DNA of 64,000 nt from DATENM01 sp045807725 (GCA_045807725.1 JBJMGV010000062.1:1-64000); one strand, 5' to 3'; shown: positions 1 to 9,080, counted from the first letter of the stretch. The notes: a model not told the origin generated them from the sequence alone. Made by a program: numbers and translations.

Positions 1-2
1 GG

Positions 3-629
3 GTACGCATCGCGCCCGACGGCACCATCACCCTCCTCACTGTTACCGAGATGGGGCAGGGCACCGGCACTTCGATTCCCTTGATGCTCGCCGAGGAGAT
101 GGACGCCGACTGGTCGAAGGTGGTGCTCGACTGGGCGCCCTCGAAGCCGGAAATTTACGGTTGGCCGAACCCCCGCGGCGGACGCGATATGACCGTGACC
201 GGCAGTCGCGCCGTGATGATGTATTGGAACGACTTGCGCACCGCGGGCGCCCAGGTGCGCAAGGTTCTCATCGCCAATGCCGCCGAGAAGTGGGGCGTCG
301 ACCCGGCTTCTCTCAAGACCGAGCCGAGCGCGGTTGTCGATCCCGCTTCGGGCCGGCGTCTGAGCTATGGCGAGATCGCAGCCTTCGGCGCCGTGCCGGC
401 GACGCTGCCGAGCGTCGACAAGAGCGAGCTCAAGAAGAAGAGCCAGTTCCGCCTGATCGGGAAGTCGGTGCCGCGGCGCGATCTGCCGTTCAAGGTCAAC
501 GGCACGGCGCAATATGCCATCGACGTGCATCTGCCAGATTTCCCAATGGCCAGAGCGGTTCGATTGATAGGCCAGGTGTCGGCTGTCGGGCGCCCATGTC
601 GGGCTTTCGTTGCGACCCTGAGAGGTTAA
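3..629 (+). CDS. Fragment of IorB-like molybdenum hydroxylase large subunit, 5' partial and 3' truncated
   Basis: The reading frame enters from the left edge and carries the internal part of an isoquinoline 1-oxidoreductase beta-type (IorB-like) molybdopterin subunit: the TEMGQGTGTSIP motif near the edge, a GGRDMTVTGSR stretch (residues about 58-68) and the KVNGTAQYAIDV segment that precedes the next domain. In the family this subunit binds the molybdenum-pterin cofactor and hydroxylates aldehydes or N-heterocycles, often exported by Tat. Similarity stops at about 540; the remaining 30 residues are only the antisense of tolB. An intact gene would continue for several hundred residues, so this is a fragment joined to foreign sequence. 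It is a different subfamily from the complete operon at 43.5-48 kb. Confidence 0.7.
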   Translation, partial: VRIAPDGTITLLTVTEMGQGTGTSIPLMLAEEMDADWSKVVLDWAPSKPEIYGWPNPRGGRDMTVTGSRAVMMYWNDLRTAGAQVRKVLIANAAEKWGVDPASLKTEPSAVVDPASGRRLSYGEIAAFGAVPATLPSVDKSELKKKSQFRLIGKSVPRRDLPFKVNGTAQYAIDVHLPDFPMARAVRLIGQVSAVGRPCRAFVATLRG

Positions 630-1769
630 TTGCAAGAGTTGGCCCGATGCGACATCGGCGACGAAGATTTGAAAGCTGCCTGCGCCGCCATAGGTGAAAG
701 CGACGTAACGGCCATCGGGCGACCACGATGGCGAATCGGCGTGGCCGCCGCGTGAGATTAACGGACGTTGATTCGCGCCGCTTGCGTCCATCACGTAGAC
801 TTGCGGCGAGCCGCCGCGACTGGTGATGAAGGCGATCTCGCGCCCGGTCTTCGGATTCCAGCGCGGCGAGATGTTGATGCCTTTGGCCGTGCGCGTGAGG
901 CGTCGCGGGTTCGAGCCGTCGAGGTTGGCGACGTAGATTTCCATCGAGCCGTCATTGCTGATGGCCGAGCTGAAAGCGAGCTGGCCGCTCGGCGAAATGG
1001 TCGGCGAAGTCGTCGTCGCATTGTAATGTGTGCCACCAATCAAGCCGCCGTCCGATGAGCGCACGACGATATTTGGCACGCCGCTCTTGTAACTGACGTA
1101 GGCGAGGTAGCGACCGTCGGGTGAGAATTGCGGAAAGCGCAGCAGCGGCCCGTCGCTCGCAAAGGTGCGGGCGTTGAAGCCATCGTAATCGCAGGCGCGA
1201 ATCACATCGCCGCCGACGTAAGCGATCTTCGAGGTGGCGATGCCTTCGCGGCCCGTCAACAGTTTCACAATCTCGTCGGCAAACTCGTGCGCGATGCGGC
1301 GCGCGTCGCCGCTGTGGCGCGATGCGAGCAGTTGCTGCTTCGTCTTCACGTCGTAGAGGTAACAATCGGCGGCAAGCCCTCCGGCGTTTTGCAGGTTGCC
1401 GAAAGCAACGTAGTCGGCTTTCGTCGGGTCAGCCGACCACTCTTCAAATTTGAGCGAGGCCGGATCAGGGACGAGCGTCTTCGGGTTCAAGCTCTTGCCG
1501 ACGATGCCTGAGACGGCGGCGAAATCGAGGTCGTTCAACAGCACTTCGTTGAATGTGGAAGTGGCGGCTTCGGTCCCGGCAGAGCGCGCCACGAAGTCGG
1601 CGAGCGCGAGGTTCGGCCCGTTGCCCGGCGTAACGATGATGTTGCCGAGTTGATTGCGCAGTGAAGTATCCTGAGCCGGTGACGACTCCTGCTGGCCGAA
1701 GCCGCGCGCAGACGACATCAGCGTGAACACAGCGATGAGTGCGATGATAATGGATGAACGAATCTTCAT
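516..1769 (-). CDS. tolB: TolB, periplasmic beta-propeller of the Tol-Pal system, 3' truncated
   Basis: The frame opens at ATG 1769 with a signal peptide (MKIRSSIIIALIAVF) and stays open to the window edge without a stop. The first part is the TolB N-terminal domain (about residues 35-190, including a LNDLDFAAVSG segment); then come PD40 propeller blades such as FPQFSPDGRYLAYVS, ISPSGQLAFSS, SPRWNPKTGREIAFI, SPSWSPDGRYVAFT and SPTWAPDSRHLAYQS. Similarity ends at WEIWQMHVDG (about 516), where the strand becomes the antisense of the hydroxylase fragment. TolB works with Pal in outer-membrane invagination at division. It is the fourth gene of the leftward tol operon; the true end of tolB and pal should lie beyond the junction. 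Confidence 0.85.
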
Positions 1770-1815
1770 AATTACAACCAGAGAACCCTGACGATTGCGG
1801 CGCGCTTACAGCATA

Positions 1816-2658
1816 TCATTTCGGATAACGGAAGATAAGATTGACCGAGACTTCGCCGACGCCGGGCAAGAAGCCGGGCGGAAAAGGCGGCAGCGGATTT
1901 GAGGCCAGAATCGCGCGCTCGGCGGCTTTGTTTACCGGATCAAATTGCGCCCGCTGGCGAATGCTCGACGGATCGACGCGGCCATTGATGATGTTCAGTA
2001 TGCGGCCATCGCGCGCGATGCTCAGCGTAATGATGACCGTCTGCACGGCAGACGCTTCGCCGCTGGGGTTGTAGTTGCGGCTCAGGATCGTTTGAATGCG
2101 ACCGCCATACTCTGTGCCGCCGGGCGAGCCTATGCCGCCGCCGCTGCCTGTGCCGATGGCAACGCCGCCCACGGTCGTCGGTGTCGGCGATCCGTACGTG
2201 CGACCGACCTGTGCGGACGAATTGCTTTTGCCGCGCTCGTCTTTGCCGGTGAAGCTGCGCTCGGTTTGATTGACGACGGGCTTATCGGTCTTGATGGACT
2301 TCGGGTCGAGCGGTTCTTTATCCGTGCGCGGGACGACATCATCAGTTTCTTCGTCGCGCGGCTGATGCTCGACCTTGGCATTGTTGATGGCGTTGTCGCG
2401 CTCGCCGAGGCTGGAGATAGGTTGCGGCCTGGCGAATCCCAAAATCGCGGTCGCATCGGCGACGCCGACATCGATTGCGCCGCCGCCTTCGCCGCCTTCG
2501 CCCGGCCCCGCCGCGACAATCTCCGTCGTCATCCAGCGCGAGGTGGCAACGATCAGCAGAATGGTGATGGCGATATGAAAGGCGACCGATAGCAAGATGC
2601 CGAGGCGCGGCACCGCCGCGTCGCTTGATTCATCACGATGTCGCGGTCGCGCGCTCAT
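1816..2658 (-). CDS. TolA/TonB-like envelope-spanning energy transducer
   Basis: A 280-residue protein with an N-terminal membrane anchor (about residues 19-40, LGILLSVAFHIAITILLIVA), a long Gly/Pro/charged middle and a C-terminal domain (about 185-280) with the TonB/TolA-type layout: IQTILSRNYNP, then a strand VQTVIITLSIARDGRI, ending in VSVNLIFRYPK. By its place after tolR and before tolB it should be the TolA equivalent that links the proton-driven TolQR motor to the outer membrane. Its ATG overlaps the tolR stop by four bases, so the two are translationally coupled. TonB of an iron-uptake system is the alternative; tolB next door favours Tol. Confidence 0.75.
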   Translation of the reverse strand: MSARPRHRDESSDAAVPRLGILLSVAFHIAITILLIVATSRWMTTEIVAAGPGEGGEGGGAIDVGVADATAILGFARPQPISSLGERDNAINNAKVEHQPRDEETDDVVPRTDKEPLDPKSIKTDKPVVNQTERSFTGKDERGKSNSSAQVGRTYGSPTPTTVGGVAIGTGSGGGIGSPGGTEYGGRIQTILSRNYNPSGEASAVQTVIITLSIARDGRILNIINGRVDPSSIRQRAQFDPVNKAAERAILASNPLPPFPPGFLPGVGEVSVNLIFRYPK

Positions 2659-3089
2659 TTCTTCTTCACCGTCGGTTCTGTAACGAGGCTTACTTCTGCG
2701 CCGGCCTGCCTGGCGAGGTCCAGAACATAAGCGACGATGCGATAGGCCGTGTCGCCATCCGCTCGCACGTAGACTTTGCGCTCGCCCGATTGTCCGAGCT
2801 TCTCGCTCAACTGAGCCGGCAGGTCATTGACGTTGACCGGGCGCGCTTCGCTCTGCGTGCTCAGGTAGATGTTGCCGTCCTTGTCTATGCTGACGACGAC
2901 AGACTTCGGCCTGGGCTGTTCGAGGCGGCTCTCGCGCGTTTTGGGCAGGTTGACATCGATGCCGGTTTGCAGGATGGGCGCAGTCACCATGAAGATGACG
3001 AGCAGCACCAGCATCACATCTACAAGAGGCGTGACGTTGATTTCAGAAAGCGATGTTTGCGTGCGTCCTCGACTGTCGGTGAATGCCAT
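2655..3089 (-). CDS. tolR: TolR/ExbD-family proton channel subunit
   Basis: A 144-residue protein with the classic ExbD/TolR start SEINVTPLVDVMLVLLVIFM: one membrane helix containing the essential Asp (residue about 24) that takes part in proton flow, then a periplasmic domain ending near residue 140. It partners TolQ upstream (62-base gap) and overlaps the TolA-like gene downstream by four bases. The motor uses the proton gradient to move the TolA-like protein. Assignment to TolR rather than ExbD rests on tolB being in the same operon. Confidence 0.85.
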   Translation of the reverse strand: MAFTDSRGRTQTSLSEINVTPLVDVMLVLLVIFMVTAPILQTGIDVNLPKTRESRLEQPRPKSVVVSIDKDGNIYLSTQSEARPVNVNDLPAQLSEKLGQSGERKVYVRADGDTAYRIVAYVLDLARQAGAEVSLVTEPTVKKK

Positions 3090-3150
3090 GCTGCTCTGCT
3101 CGTTCGCTTGCGATAAGCTCAGTCATCTCAACGCGAGCCGGCGCGCCGGT

Positions 3151-3867
3151 TCACAGCTTTGCCCTGGCGTAGTGGCGCTCGACCAGATTGAGCAGTTCGA
3201 GCGCGAAGCGGTCGAGCGTTGCCGTGAGCGTTTTGACACGGTTGAGAAACTGGTTGTAAAAGATCGCCGCAGGCACTGCCGCCGCGATACCTGCGGCGGT
3301 GGCGATCAAGGCTTCGGCGATGCCGGGCGCGACCGCCTGTACCGAAGAGGCCGACGCCGTGCTGAGTCCCTGAAACGCGATGATGATGCCGACGACCGTG
3401 CCGAACAGTCCGATGAATGGCGAGGCGTTCGCGGTTGTCGCCAGCCAGCTCAAGCTGCGCTCCATACGGCTGACCTGCGCGATGGTTTCGGATTGCAGCA
3501 CGCGGTTGAGCGCGTCAAGGCTACGCACCTGCCCGCCGGATTCATCGAGCTGGCCGGTGATTTCGTCGTAGCCGGCAAGGAAAACGCGCCCGATGGGGCT
3601 TTCGTCGCCTTCCACTTCGGTGTAAAGGTCGGAGAGTTTTGCGCCGCCGCGAAAGCGCGTCAGGAAGGCTTTCGTTGCAGTCTCGGCGCGACGCAGCCAG
3701 AGCCACTTCGTGATGATGATGGCCCAGGAGTAGATCGAAAAGAGCAGCAGAATGACCAGTACGAATTTGGCGATAGGGCTGGCGCGAAGGAGCAAATCAA
3801 CGAGAGAACTGCGGGGCGTCGGCTCGGTTTGCAACAGCGTCGTAAGAAACCCTCCCGGTGTCGTCAA
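3151..3867 (-). CDS. tolQ: TolQ/ExbB-family proton channel subunit
   Basis: A 238-residue MotA/TolQ/ExbB family protein. There is an N-terminal membrane segment (about 35-53, FVLVILLLFSIYSWAIII), a cytoplasmic stretch, then two further helices in the conserved region ATTANASPFIGLFGTVVGI (about 145-163) and IAEALIATAAGIAAAVPA (about 182-199), as expected for the three-helix TolQ fold. The start is TTG 3867, chosen because AGGAG lies eight bases upstream and a good promoter (3899-3928) sits just before it. It is the first gene of the tol operon and forms the inner-membrane motor with TolR. Confidence 0.85.
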   Translation of the reverse strand: MTTPGGFLTTLLQTEPTPRSSLVDLLLRASPIAKFVLVILLLFSIYSWAIIITKWLWLRRAETATKAFLTRFRGGAKLSDLYTEVEGDESPIGRVFLAGYDEITGQLDESGGQVRSLDALNRVLQSETIAQVSRMERSLSWLATTANASPFIGLFGTVVGIIIAFQGLSTASASSVQAVAPGIAEALIATAAGIAAAVPAAIFYNQFLNRVKTLTATLDRFALELLNLVERHYARAKL

Positions 3868-3898
3868 TGCGCGTTCTCCTCACTTTAGATGACACCTC

Positions 3899-3928
3899 AT
3901 TCTAGTTCGCGCTCGTTTGCAGTGTCAA
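3899..3928 (-). promoter_or_regulatory. Probable sigma-70 promoter of the tol operon
   Basis: On the minus strand TTGACA (3928-3923) and TAGAAT (3904-3899) are separated by 18 bases. The predicted transcript would start near 3892, leaving about 25 bases before the TTG start of tolQ with its AGGAG site. Confidence 0.6.
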
Positions 3929-4000
3929 ACATTGCCCTTTCAGCCTTGCCTTAAGCCGGGCGCTTGACGAAAGCCTGCGCTTCCTTAATAGTGATTCGCC

Positions 4001-5836
4001 GTGCGTAGACCGAAGTTGAGAAGATGGCTGCCGCGTCCGCTCTCGTCATTCACGGGGCTTGTCTACCTGTTCCTGTACGCGCCGATACTGATCCTTATTT
4101 CGCTCTCGTTCAACAGCTCAAGGTTCACGACCATCTGGCGAGGCTTCACCTGGCGCTGGTATCAACTGGCGTGGCACGACACCGAGTTGATCGCGGCATT
4201 GCGTATGAGCCTGATTGTCGGCCTGTTGACGACCTTGATTGCGACAACGATAGGGACGGCAGCGGCGCTGGCTCTGGCGCGTTACCGCGTGCGCTTGCGG
4301 CGCGCGGCAGAAGGGATGGTCTTTCTGCCGGTGATCATTCCTGAGATCGTCATCGGCTTTGCGACCGCCGCGTTGTTCGGAGCAGTAGGCGTCGCCTTCG
4401 GCCTCAGTACGATCATCGCCGCCCACGTCGCCTTCTCGATCTCTTACGTCGTCTTCATCGTCCGCGCCCGCGTTGCCGTCTCAAATCGCGCCCTCGAAGA
4501 AGCGGCGATGGATTTGGGCGCGACGCCTTGGCAGACGTTCGTGAAAGTCACGCTGCCGCTCATCCTGCCGGCGATCATCTCGGCAGCGCTGCTGGTCTTC
4601 ACGCTGTCGCTCGACGATTATGTGATCACCAGTTTCGTCGCCGGCCCCGGCGCGGCAACGCTGCCGCTGAAGATCTACTCGATGGTCAAGACCGGCGTGA
4701 CCCCGGAAATCAACGCGATTTCGACTGTGCTGTTGGTCGTTACCATCATGCTGGTCTTTGTCTCTGACCGGCTGGCATCGGGTCGCCTATCGCGCTGGAA
4801 CGTAGCGGCGGCGGCAGCGGCGGCGGCGCTGCTCTTACTCTTCACCTTCGGCGGCCATTCGCGCACGGCCAAGGGCGGCGAGCTGAACGTCACCATCTGG
4901 TCGAACTATCTTCCCGAAGAGGTAATCGCCGAGTTTGAACGGCGCTTCGATGCGAAGCTCAACATCGAGTTGTACGACTCGAACGAAGTGTTGCTGGCCC
5001 GGCTGCAATCGGGCGGCGCGACGTTCGACATCATCGTGCCGAGCGATTATATGGTCACGGTGCTCAAAGCGCAGGGCTTGATCGAAGAGATAGATCGCGA
5101 CTCGATCACGAACTTCTCGAACCTTGACCCGCGCTTCACAGGGCTATCGTACGATCCGACGAACCAGTACTCGGTCCCTTATATGTGGGGGACGACCGGC
5201 ATTGCTTATCGCAAAGACAAGGTGACGGCCCCGGTGGAAAGCTGGTCGGCGTTGTGGGATGTTCATTACAAAGACCGGCTGGCGATGCTCGACGACGTGC
5301 GCGAGACGTTCGGCGCGGCCTTAAAGATGACGGGCCGGTCGCTCAACAGCACAGAGCCGGCTGACGTACGGGCGGCGGCGGACTTGCTGATTCAACAGAA
5401 GCCGCTGCTGAAGGCGTATGACAGCGGCGGCTTTGACCAGTTGCTGCTGTCGGGCGACGTGTGGATCACGCAAGCCTACAGCGGCCAGATCGCCAAAGCG
5501 ATGGCCGACAATAGCGACATCGGCTACGTCATCCCGAAGGAAGGCTGCACGATGTTCGTCGATAACCTCTGCATCCCGCGCGCCGCGAAGAATCGAGAGC
5601 TGGCGGTTGCCTTCATCAACTACTTGCTGGAAGCGAAGACCGCCGCCGCTATCGCCAATGGGACGGGCTACTCGTCGCCGAACCTGGCGGCGCGCGCGTT
5701 CATACGGCCAGAGCTTCTGGCCAACGAAGCCGCCTACCCGCCGCGCGAAGCGCTCGACCGTTGCGAGCTGATCGAAGAGATCGGCGCGGCCATTGGCCTC
5801 TATGACCGCTACTGGACGGAGATCAAATCGAAGTGA
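4001..5836 (+). CDS. Fused polyamine ABC transporter permease (PotC-like) and substrate-binding protein (PotD-like)
   Basis: A 611-residue fusion. Residues 1-260 are a PotC-type permease with about six membrane helices and the EAA loop EEAAMDLGATPWQTFVKVTL (about 165-184) that contacts the ATPase. A further hydrophobic helix (about 264-283, alanine/leucine rich) leads to residues 288-611, a PotD-type spermidine/putrescine binding protein beginning LNVTIWSNYLPEEVIAEFE with the DIIVPSDYMV and QYSVPYMWGTTGIAYR motifs. The extra helix would tether the binding domain outside the membrane. The start is GTG 4001. The ATPase (PotA) and second permease (PotB) are not next to it; the upstream neighbour runs the other way, so they must be elsewhere if the transporter works. 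Confidence 0.85.
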   Translation: MRRPKLRRWLPRPLSSFTGLVYLFLYAPILILISLSFNSSRFTTIWRGFTWRWYQLAWHDTELIAALRMSLIVGLLTTLIATTIGTAAALALARYRVRLRRAAEGMVFLPVIIPEIVIGFATAALFGAVGVAFGLSTIIAAHVAFSISYVVFIVRARVAVSNRALEEAAMDLGATPWQTFVKVTLPLILPAIISAALLVFTLSLDDYVITSFVAGPGAATLPLKIYSMVKTGVTPEINAISTVLLVVTIMLVFVSDRLASGRLSRWNVAAAAAAAALLLLFTFGGHSRTAKGGELNVTIWSNYLPEEVIAEFERRFDAKLNIELYDSNEVLLARLQSGGATFDIIVPSDYMVTVLKAQGLIEEIDRDSITNFSNLDPRFTGLSYDPTNQYSVPYMWGTTGIAYRKDKVTAPVESWSALWDVHYKDRLAMLDDVRETFGAALKMTGRSLNSTEPADVRAAADLLIQQKPLLKAYDSGGFDQLLLSGDVWITQAYSGQIAKAMADNSDIGYVIPKEGCTMFVDNLCIPRAAKNRELAVAFINYLLEAKTAAAIANGTGYSSPNLAARAFIRPELLANEAAYPPREALDRCELIEEIGAAIGLYDRYWTEIKSK

Positions 5837-5859
5837 GTAAAAGCTCAGAGGTTGATATC

Positions 5860-5888
5860 TTGACGCTATTGCAGCTTCGTGGTCTAAT
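5860..5888 (+). promoter_or_regulatory. Probable sigma-70 promoter, possibly giving a leaderless transcript
   Basis: TTGACG (5860-5865) and TCTAAT (5883-5888) are 17 bases apart. The ATG of the NHL protein lies at 5897, just eight bases beyond the -10 box, so transcription would begin at or within one or two bases of the start codon; no Shine-Dalgarno sequence is present. Confidence 0.5.
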
Positions 5889-5896
5889 CCGCGCCT

Positions 5897-7969
5897 ATGC
5901 AAACTAAATTACTCGTTGGGCGTGTTCAATCAGGCGAGCCGGGCAGCGCCAGCCACAAGTTACTGCCTGGTATCTCTGTCACCGTGTACGAAGCGACAGC
6001 TCAAGAGCCGTTGCCCCTTGGCTCTACGGAGACGGATAACGAAGGTCTGTTCAAGTTGCAAATGGATCGGGATAAATCGGACCGCATTTTCTATGCGGTC
6101 GCAACCGTCAGCCGGGACATCGAGCTGGTGACGATTATCGGCGCGGCCCTTCAGTATGATCAGCCCGCCTGGATTACGGCCTCGCCTCCTAACGCGGCGT
6201 CTGACCGCGCCGCCGACGCGAGCGCAATGCCCACTAAGCCGGCCAGTGAAGCGGCGGCCTACTCGCCCTACACGGCTTACATCACCATCAATGAGTTGAC
6301 GACGGTCGCGGCGGCTTTCTCGATGGCTCAGTTCATCGAGAACGGCGCGATAGGCGGAGATGCGTTTGGATTGCAGATCGCCGCCTTGATGTTCGACAAC
6401 CTCGTCGAGCGGACCAACGGCGCTTCATCGGAAGTGCTTTTAAGCCCGCCTAACGGTGACGAAACGAATTCGCTGCGCTCAACGCGGTCGCTTGCGAACC
6501 TGATAGCCGCCTGTATTAACCATGTCACGGATGCGGTGAAGGACCTGTTCGCCATCACGACTCCGCCTTACGAGTGGGGGCCTGCGCCAACCAACACGTT
6601 TGAAGCCATGTTCAACATCGCGCGTTACCCGGCGCACAACGTCAGTTGTCTCTACCTGGAGTCACAAAAGGCAGACACGTATACGCCGGCGCTGCGGGCC
6701 AAACCCGATGCCTGGACTCTCGCCGTCAAGGTGAACGATACGGGTTCGGAAGAATTCCTGTTTGGCGGACCAGCCAACGTCGCTTTCGATAAGAGGGGCT
6801 ATGCGTGGATCACCAACAACGTCGTGCAAGGCACGCCCAACTCCGGTCAATTCGGCGTCGTGCTAAAGCCAAACGGCAAGTCCGCCGACGGTGAACCCAC
6901 CACGCCTTCGGAGGGAACTGATGGCGCGCCCCATTCGCCGCTCTTTGGCGGCGGGCTGCTGGGCGGTGGTTTTGGTGTGGCCATAGACAATGCCCAAAAC
7001 GCATGGCTCAGCAACTTCGGTTGGGGAACCGGCGACTCGATCCCGTCGCAAGGCAGCGTTTCGGTTTTCAACCCTGACGGCAACTTTGTATCTCCGATGA
7101 CGGGCTTTATTGGAGACACCTGGCGCGTACAGGGCATCGCGATTGATAAGGATAATAACATCTGGCTTGCGAGCTATAACAATGGCCTGGTGGTTGTCTT
7201 CCCGGGCGGCCTGCAAAGCGACGGCACCATCGCGCCGTCCATCACTGCGCCGATACCTGACGGCTTCAAACCATTCGGCATTGCAATCGCTGAAGACGGA
7301 AGCGCCTGGGTCAGTAGCAGCGCGGGCCTCTGGGCTTACACCGAAAGCAATCTCTCCAGGTTCCAATTGGAAAACGGCCAATTGAACTGCGTCTATTCTC
7401 GCAAGTTCGGTCGCGCGCTCAAGGGCCTTGCCATTGACTCGCTGGGCAATATCTGGGTTCCTTCAGGTGGCGATGACGTTGTGTTTCTGCTGGACGCTGA
7501 AGGCCATCACGTTGGCAGGTACAAAGGCGGCGGCATCGATGGCCCTTGGGGCGTTGCCGTTGACGGCGATGACAATATTTGGGTAGCCAACTTTGGCAAG
7601 ATGCTGCCCTGCGCTGATTACACAACCGCGGCGGTCTCTCAGCTAGCCGGTGCGAATGCGGAGACGCGTCCGCTAGGGTACGAGATCGGCGAGGCCATCT
7701 CTCCGGCGACCGGCTACACGCTGCCGACAGCGGGAGCGCAAGTGCGGCTTCACAATGGCGAGCCGCTTTATGGCGAGCACAAAGACCCGTGTTACAGTCC
7801 GTTAATGCGGATGACCAGCGTGGTGATCGATCAGGCCGGGAATGTGTGGGCGGTCAACAACTGGAAACCTAACTTCGATACGGATGCTTCGGCAGCAACC
7901 GGCAACCCTGGCGGCGATGGCATTGTTATTTTTTTGGGCTTGGCCAAGCCGCCGAAAAAACAAAGCTGA
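5897..7969 (+). CDS. NHL-repeat beta-propeller protein
   Basis: A 690-residue protein. Residues 1-80 look like a small beta-sandwich of the carboxypeptidase-regulatory type (GISVTVYEATAQ ... STETDNEGLFKLQ). Residues about 290-680 hold repeated NHL/Vgb-like blades, each with an Asp-x-x-(Gly/Asn)-x-(Ala/Ile)-Trp signature: VAFDKRGYAWITNN, VAIDNAQNAWLSNF, IAIDKDNNIWLAS, IAIAEDGSAWVSSS, LAIDSLGNIWVPSG, VAVDGDDNIWVANF and VVIDQAGNVWAVNN. This gives a six- or seven-bladed propeller. Such proteins bind ligands or act as streptogramin-lyase-like enzymes; no catalytic set can be assigned. No signal peptide is evident, which is odd for a family often exported. Transcribed alone from 5860-5888. Confidence 0.7.
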   Translation: MQTKLLVGRVQSGEPGSASHKLLPGISVTVYEATAQEPLPLGSTETDNEGLFKLQMDRDKSDRIFYAVATVSRDIELVTIIGAALQYDQPAWITASPPNAASDRAADASAMPTKPASEAAAYSPYTAYITINELTTVAAAFSMAQFIENGAIGGDAFGLQIAALMFDNLVERTNGASSEVLLSPPNGDETNSLRSTRSLANLIAACINHVTDAVKDLFAITTPPYEWGPAPTNTFEAMFNIARYPAHNVSCLYLESQKADTYTPALRAKPDAWTLAVKVNDTGSEEFLFGGPANVAFDKRGYAWITNNVVQGTPNSGQFGVVLKPNGKSADGEPTTPSEGTDGAPHSPLFGGGLLGGGFGVAIDNAQNAWLSNFGWGTGDSIPSQGSVSVFNPDGNFVSPMTGFIGDTWRVQGIAIDKDNNIWLASYNNGLVVVFPGGLQSDGTIAPSITAPIPDGFKPFGIAIAEDGSAWVSSSAGLWAYTESNLSRFQLENGQLNCVYSRKFGRALKGLAIDSLGNIWVPSGGDDVVFLLDAEGHHVGRYKGGGIDGPWGVAVDGDDNIWVANFGKMLPCADYTTAAVSQLAGANAETRPLGYEIGEAISPATGYTLPTAGAQVRLHNGEPLYGEHKDPCYSPLMRMTSVVIDQAGNVWAVNNWKPNFDTDASAATGNPGGDGIVIFLGLAKPPKKQS

Positions 7970-8062
7970 AGGAAAAATTGGGCTTCAACCGCGCGGCTTG
8001 GGGTGATAGGAAACGCGCTCAGCGCGCGGCGTCCGCACTTCCGTCTGATAACGTTATTACTT

Positions 8063-8245
8063 TTGTTTGCTTGGAAGTCGAACTGGAGAGATAGTCAGCG
8101 GTTGTTTGCTTGGAAGTCGAATTGGAGAGATAGTCAGCGGTTACTTGGAAGTCGAATTGGAGGGATGGTCAGCTTGGAGAGATAGTCAGCGGTCGCTCTG
8201 TGATGGCTCCGTGATCGGGTCGGTGATCAAATCAGTGATCGCTCT
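8063..8245. repeat. 39-bp tandem repeat followed by degenerate 12-bp repeat
   Basis: Two nearly identical 39-base units (8063-8101 and 8102-8140, one difference seen) are followed by a shortened third copy (8141-8172) and a 20-base remnant (8173-8192). Directly after comes a looser series in which GTGAT recurs every 11-12 bases (8193-8245). It lies in the 284-base gap between two converging genes; the short reading frames across it are only translations of the repeat. Confidence 0.8.
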
Positions 8246-8253
8246 GTGGCCGG

Positions 8254-8940
8254 TCAGTTGCGGAGCCTCGACAGCAAGTCATCGTCCTTCTCAAGCCGCC
8301 GCAAAGGGGTCGAATGCTCGCGGTTGATGCGGCCTGTTGCGGGCCGGATCAATGACGGGTCGAATGGGCCGGTTGGCGGCACCTGGGTTCGCGGGCCGGC
8401 CTCGCTCGTCTTCGCATCCGGCGCATCGGTTTCTAATGCGACGGGGCGTGTGTTGGCGGGCGACGGCGGCAGTGAGCGTCCAGCCTCGGAGGGCAGGCGG
8501 GGACTGGATTTCGCCGCCACCGCGGGCGCAGAGGCGACGCTGTTGAGGTTGCCGGTTGGGCGTGGCTGCAAGTTCGGATCGAGGAGCCTGGGGCCGATCT
8601 TCGCATCAATGATGCTGCCGGCGCTGCGGAACAATTTGATGAGACCGCCTAAGGCCAGCGCAAGCGCCAGGGCGATGAGATAGTTGTTGAGCGGCAGGCC
8701 CAAAACTTTATTGAGGAGATAAGGCAGAGCGGCGGCGACGATCAAGGCTGCGCCGACGGCGACGCCTTGGATGCCGTCGCTGATCTGTTTGCGCGCCCGT
8801 TTGAACTCACGTTCGCGCAACGGATCGGTGACGATCACTTCGCCGCTAAGCGCCTGCGACACCACGTTGAGATTCATCCCGCAGGTCTTACAGAACTTCG
8901 CCCCTTCGAGCGCTTGAGTCGAACAGGTAGGGCAATACAT
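8254..8940 (-). CDS. Zinc-ribbon membrane protein of unknown function
   Basis: A 228-residue protein starting at ATG 8940, preceded by GGAG at a fair distance. It opens with a zinc ribbon (MYCPTC ... AKFCKTCG, four cysteines in two CxxC pairs, residues 3-24). Two hydrophobic helices follow (about residues 62-79 and 85-101), then a Pro/Ser/Ala-rich, probably disordered tail. An in-frame ATG 33 bases upstream is possible but would put 11 residues before the ribbon. The same general plan (zinc ribbon, membrane helix, Pro-rich part) recurs at 56501-57217. Function cannot be assigned. Confidence 0.7.
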   Translation of the reverse strand: MYCPTCSTQALEGAKFCKTCGMNLNVVSQALSGEVIVTDPLREREFKRARKQISDGIQGVAVGAALIVAAALPYLLNKVLGLPLNNYLIALALALALGGLIKLFRSAGSIIDAKIGPRLLDPNLQPRPTGNLNSVASAPAVAAKSSPRLPSEAGRSLPPSPANTRPVALETDAPDAKTSEAGPRTQVPPTGPFDPSLIRPATGRINREHSTPLRRLEKDDDLLSRLRN

Positions 8941-8964
8941 GTGTTCTCGATCTCCGGCTATATC

Positions 8965-9080
8965 CGTTTTCAATCTTCAGTTTTCAGCAAGCGCATGGGT
9001 GGCGTTCCTGATTTGGAGTCCAAGCAGATTGAGCCATCCCACTAAAACCTGAAAACTGTAAACTGAAAACCGCTTGCTGG
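8965..9080. repeat. Inverted heptamer-repeat element 1
   Basis: The left arm (8965-8993) is a run of three degenerate heptamers of the TTTTCAG type ending in CAGCAAGCG; the right arm (9048-9080) holds the complementary heptamers CTGAAAA-CTGTAAA-CTGAAAA followed by CGCTTGCTG. The central 54 bases show no repeat. It lies between divergent genes. The design is shared with elements at 16940, 41416, 43058, 52871, 53936, 55346 and 60884. Confidence 0.75.

Noticed and set aside
8003..8327. Short genes across the tandem repeat
   Set aside because: They are only translations of the 39-base repeat in two frames.
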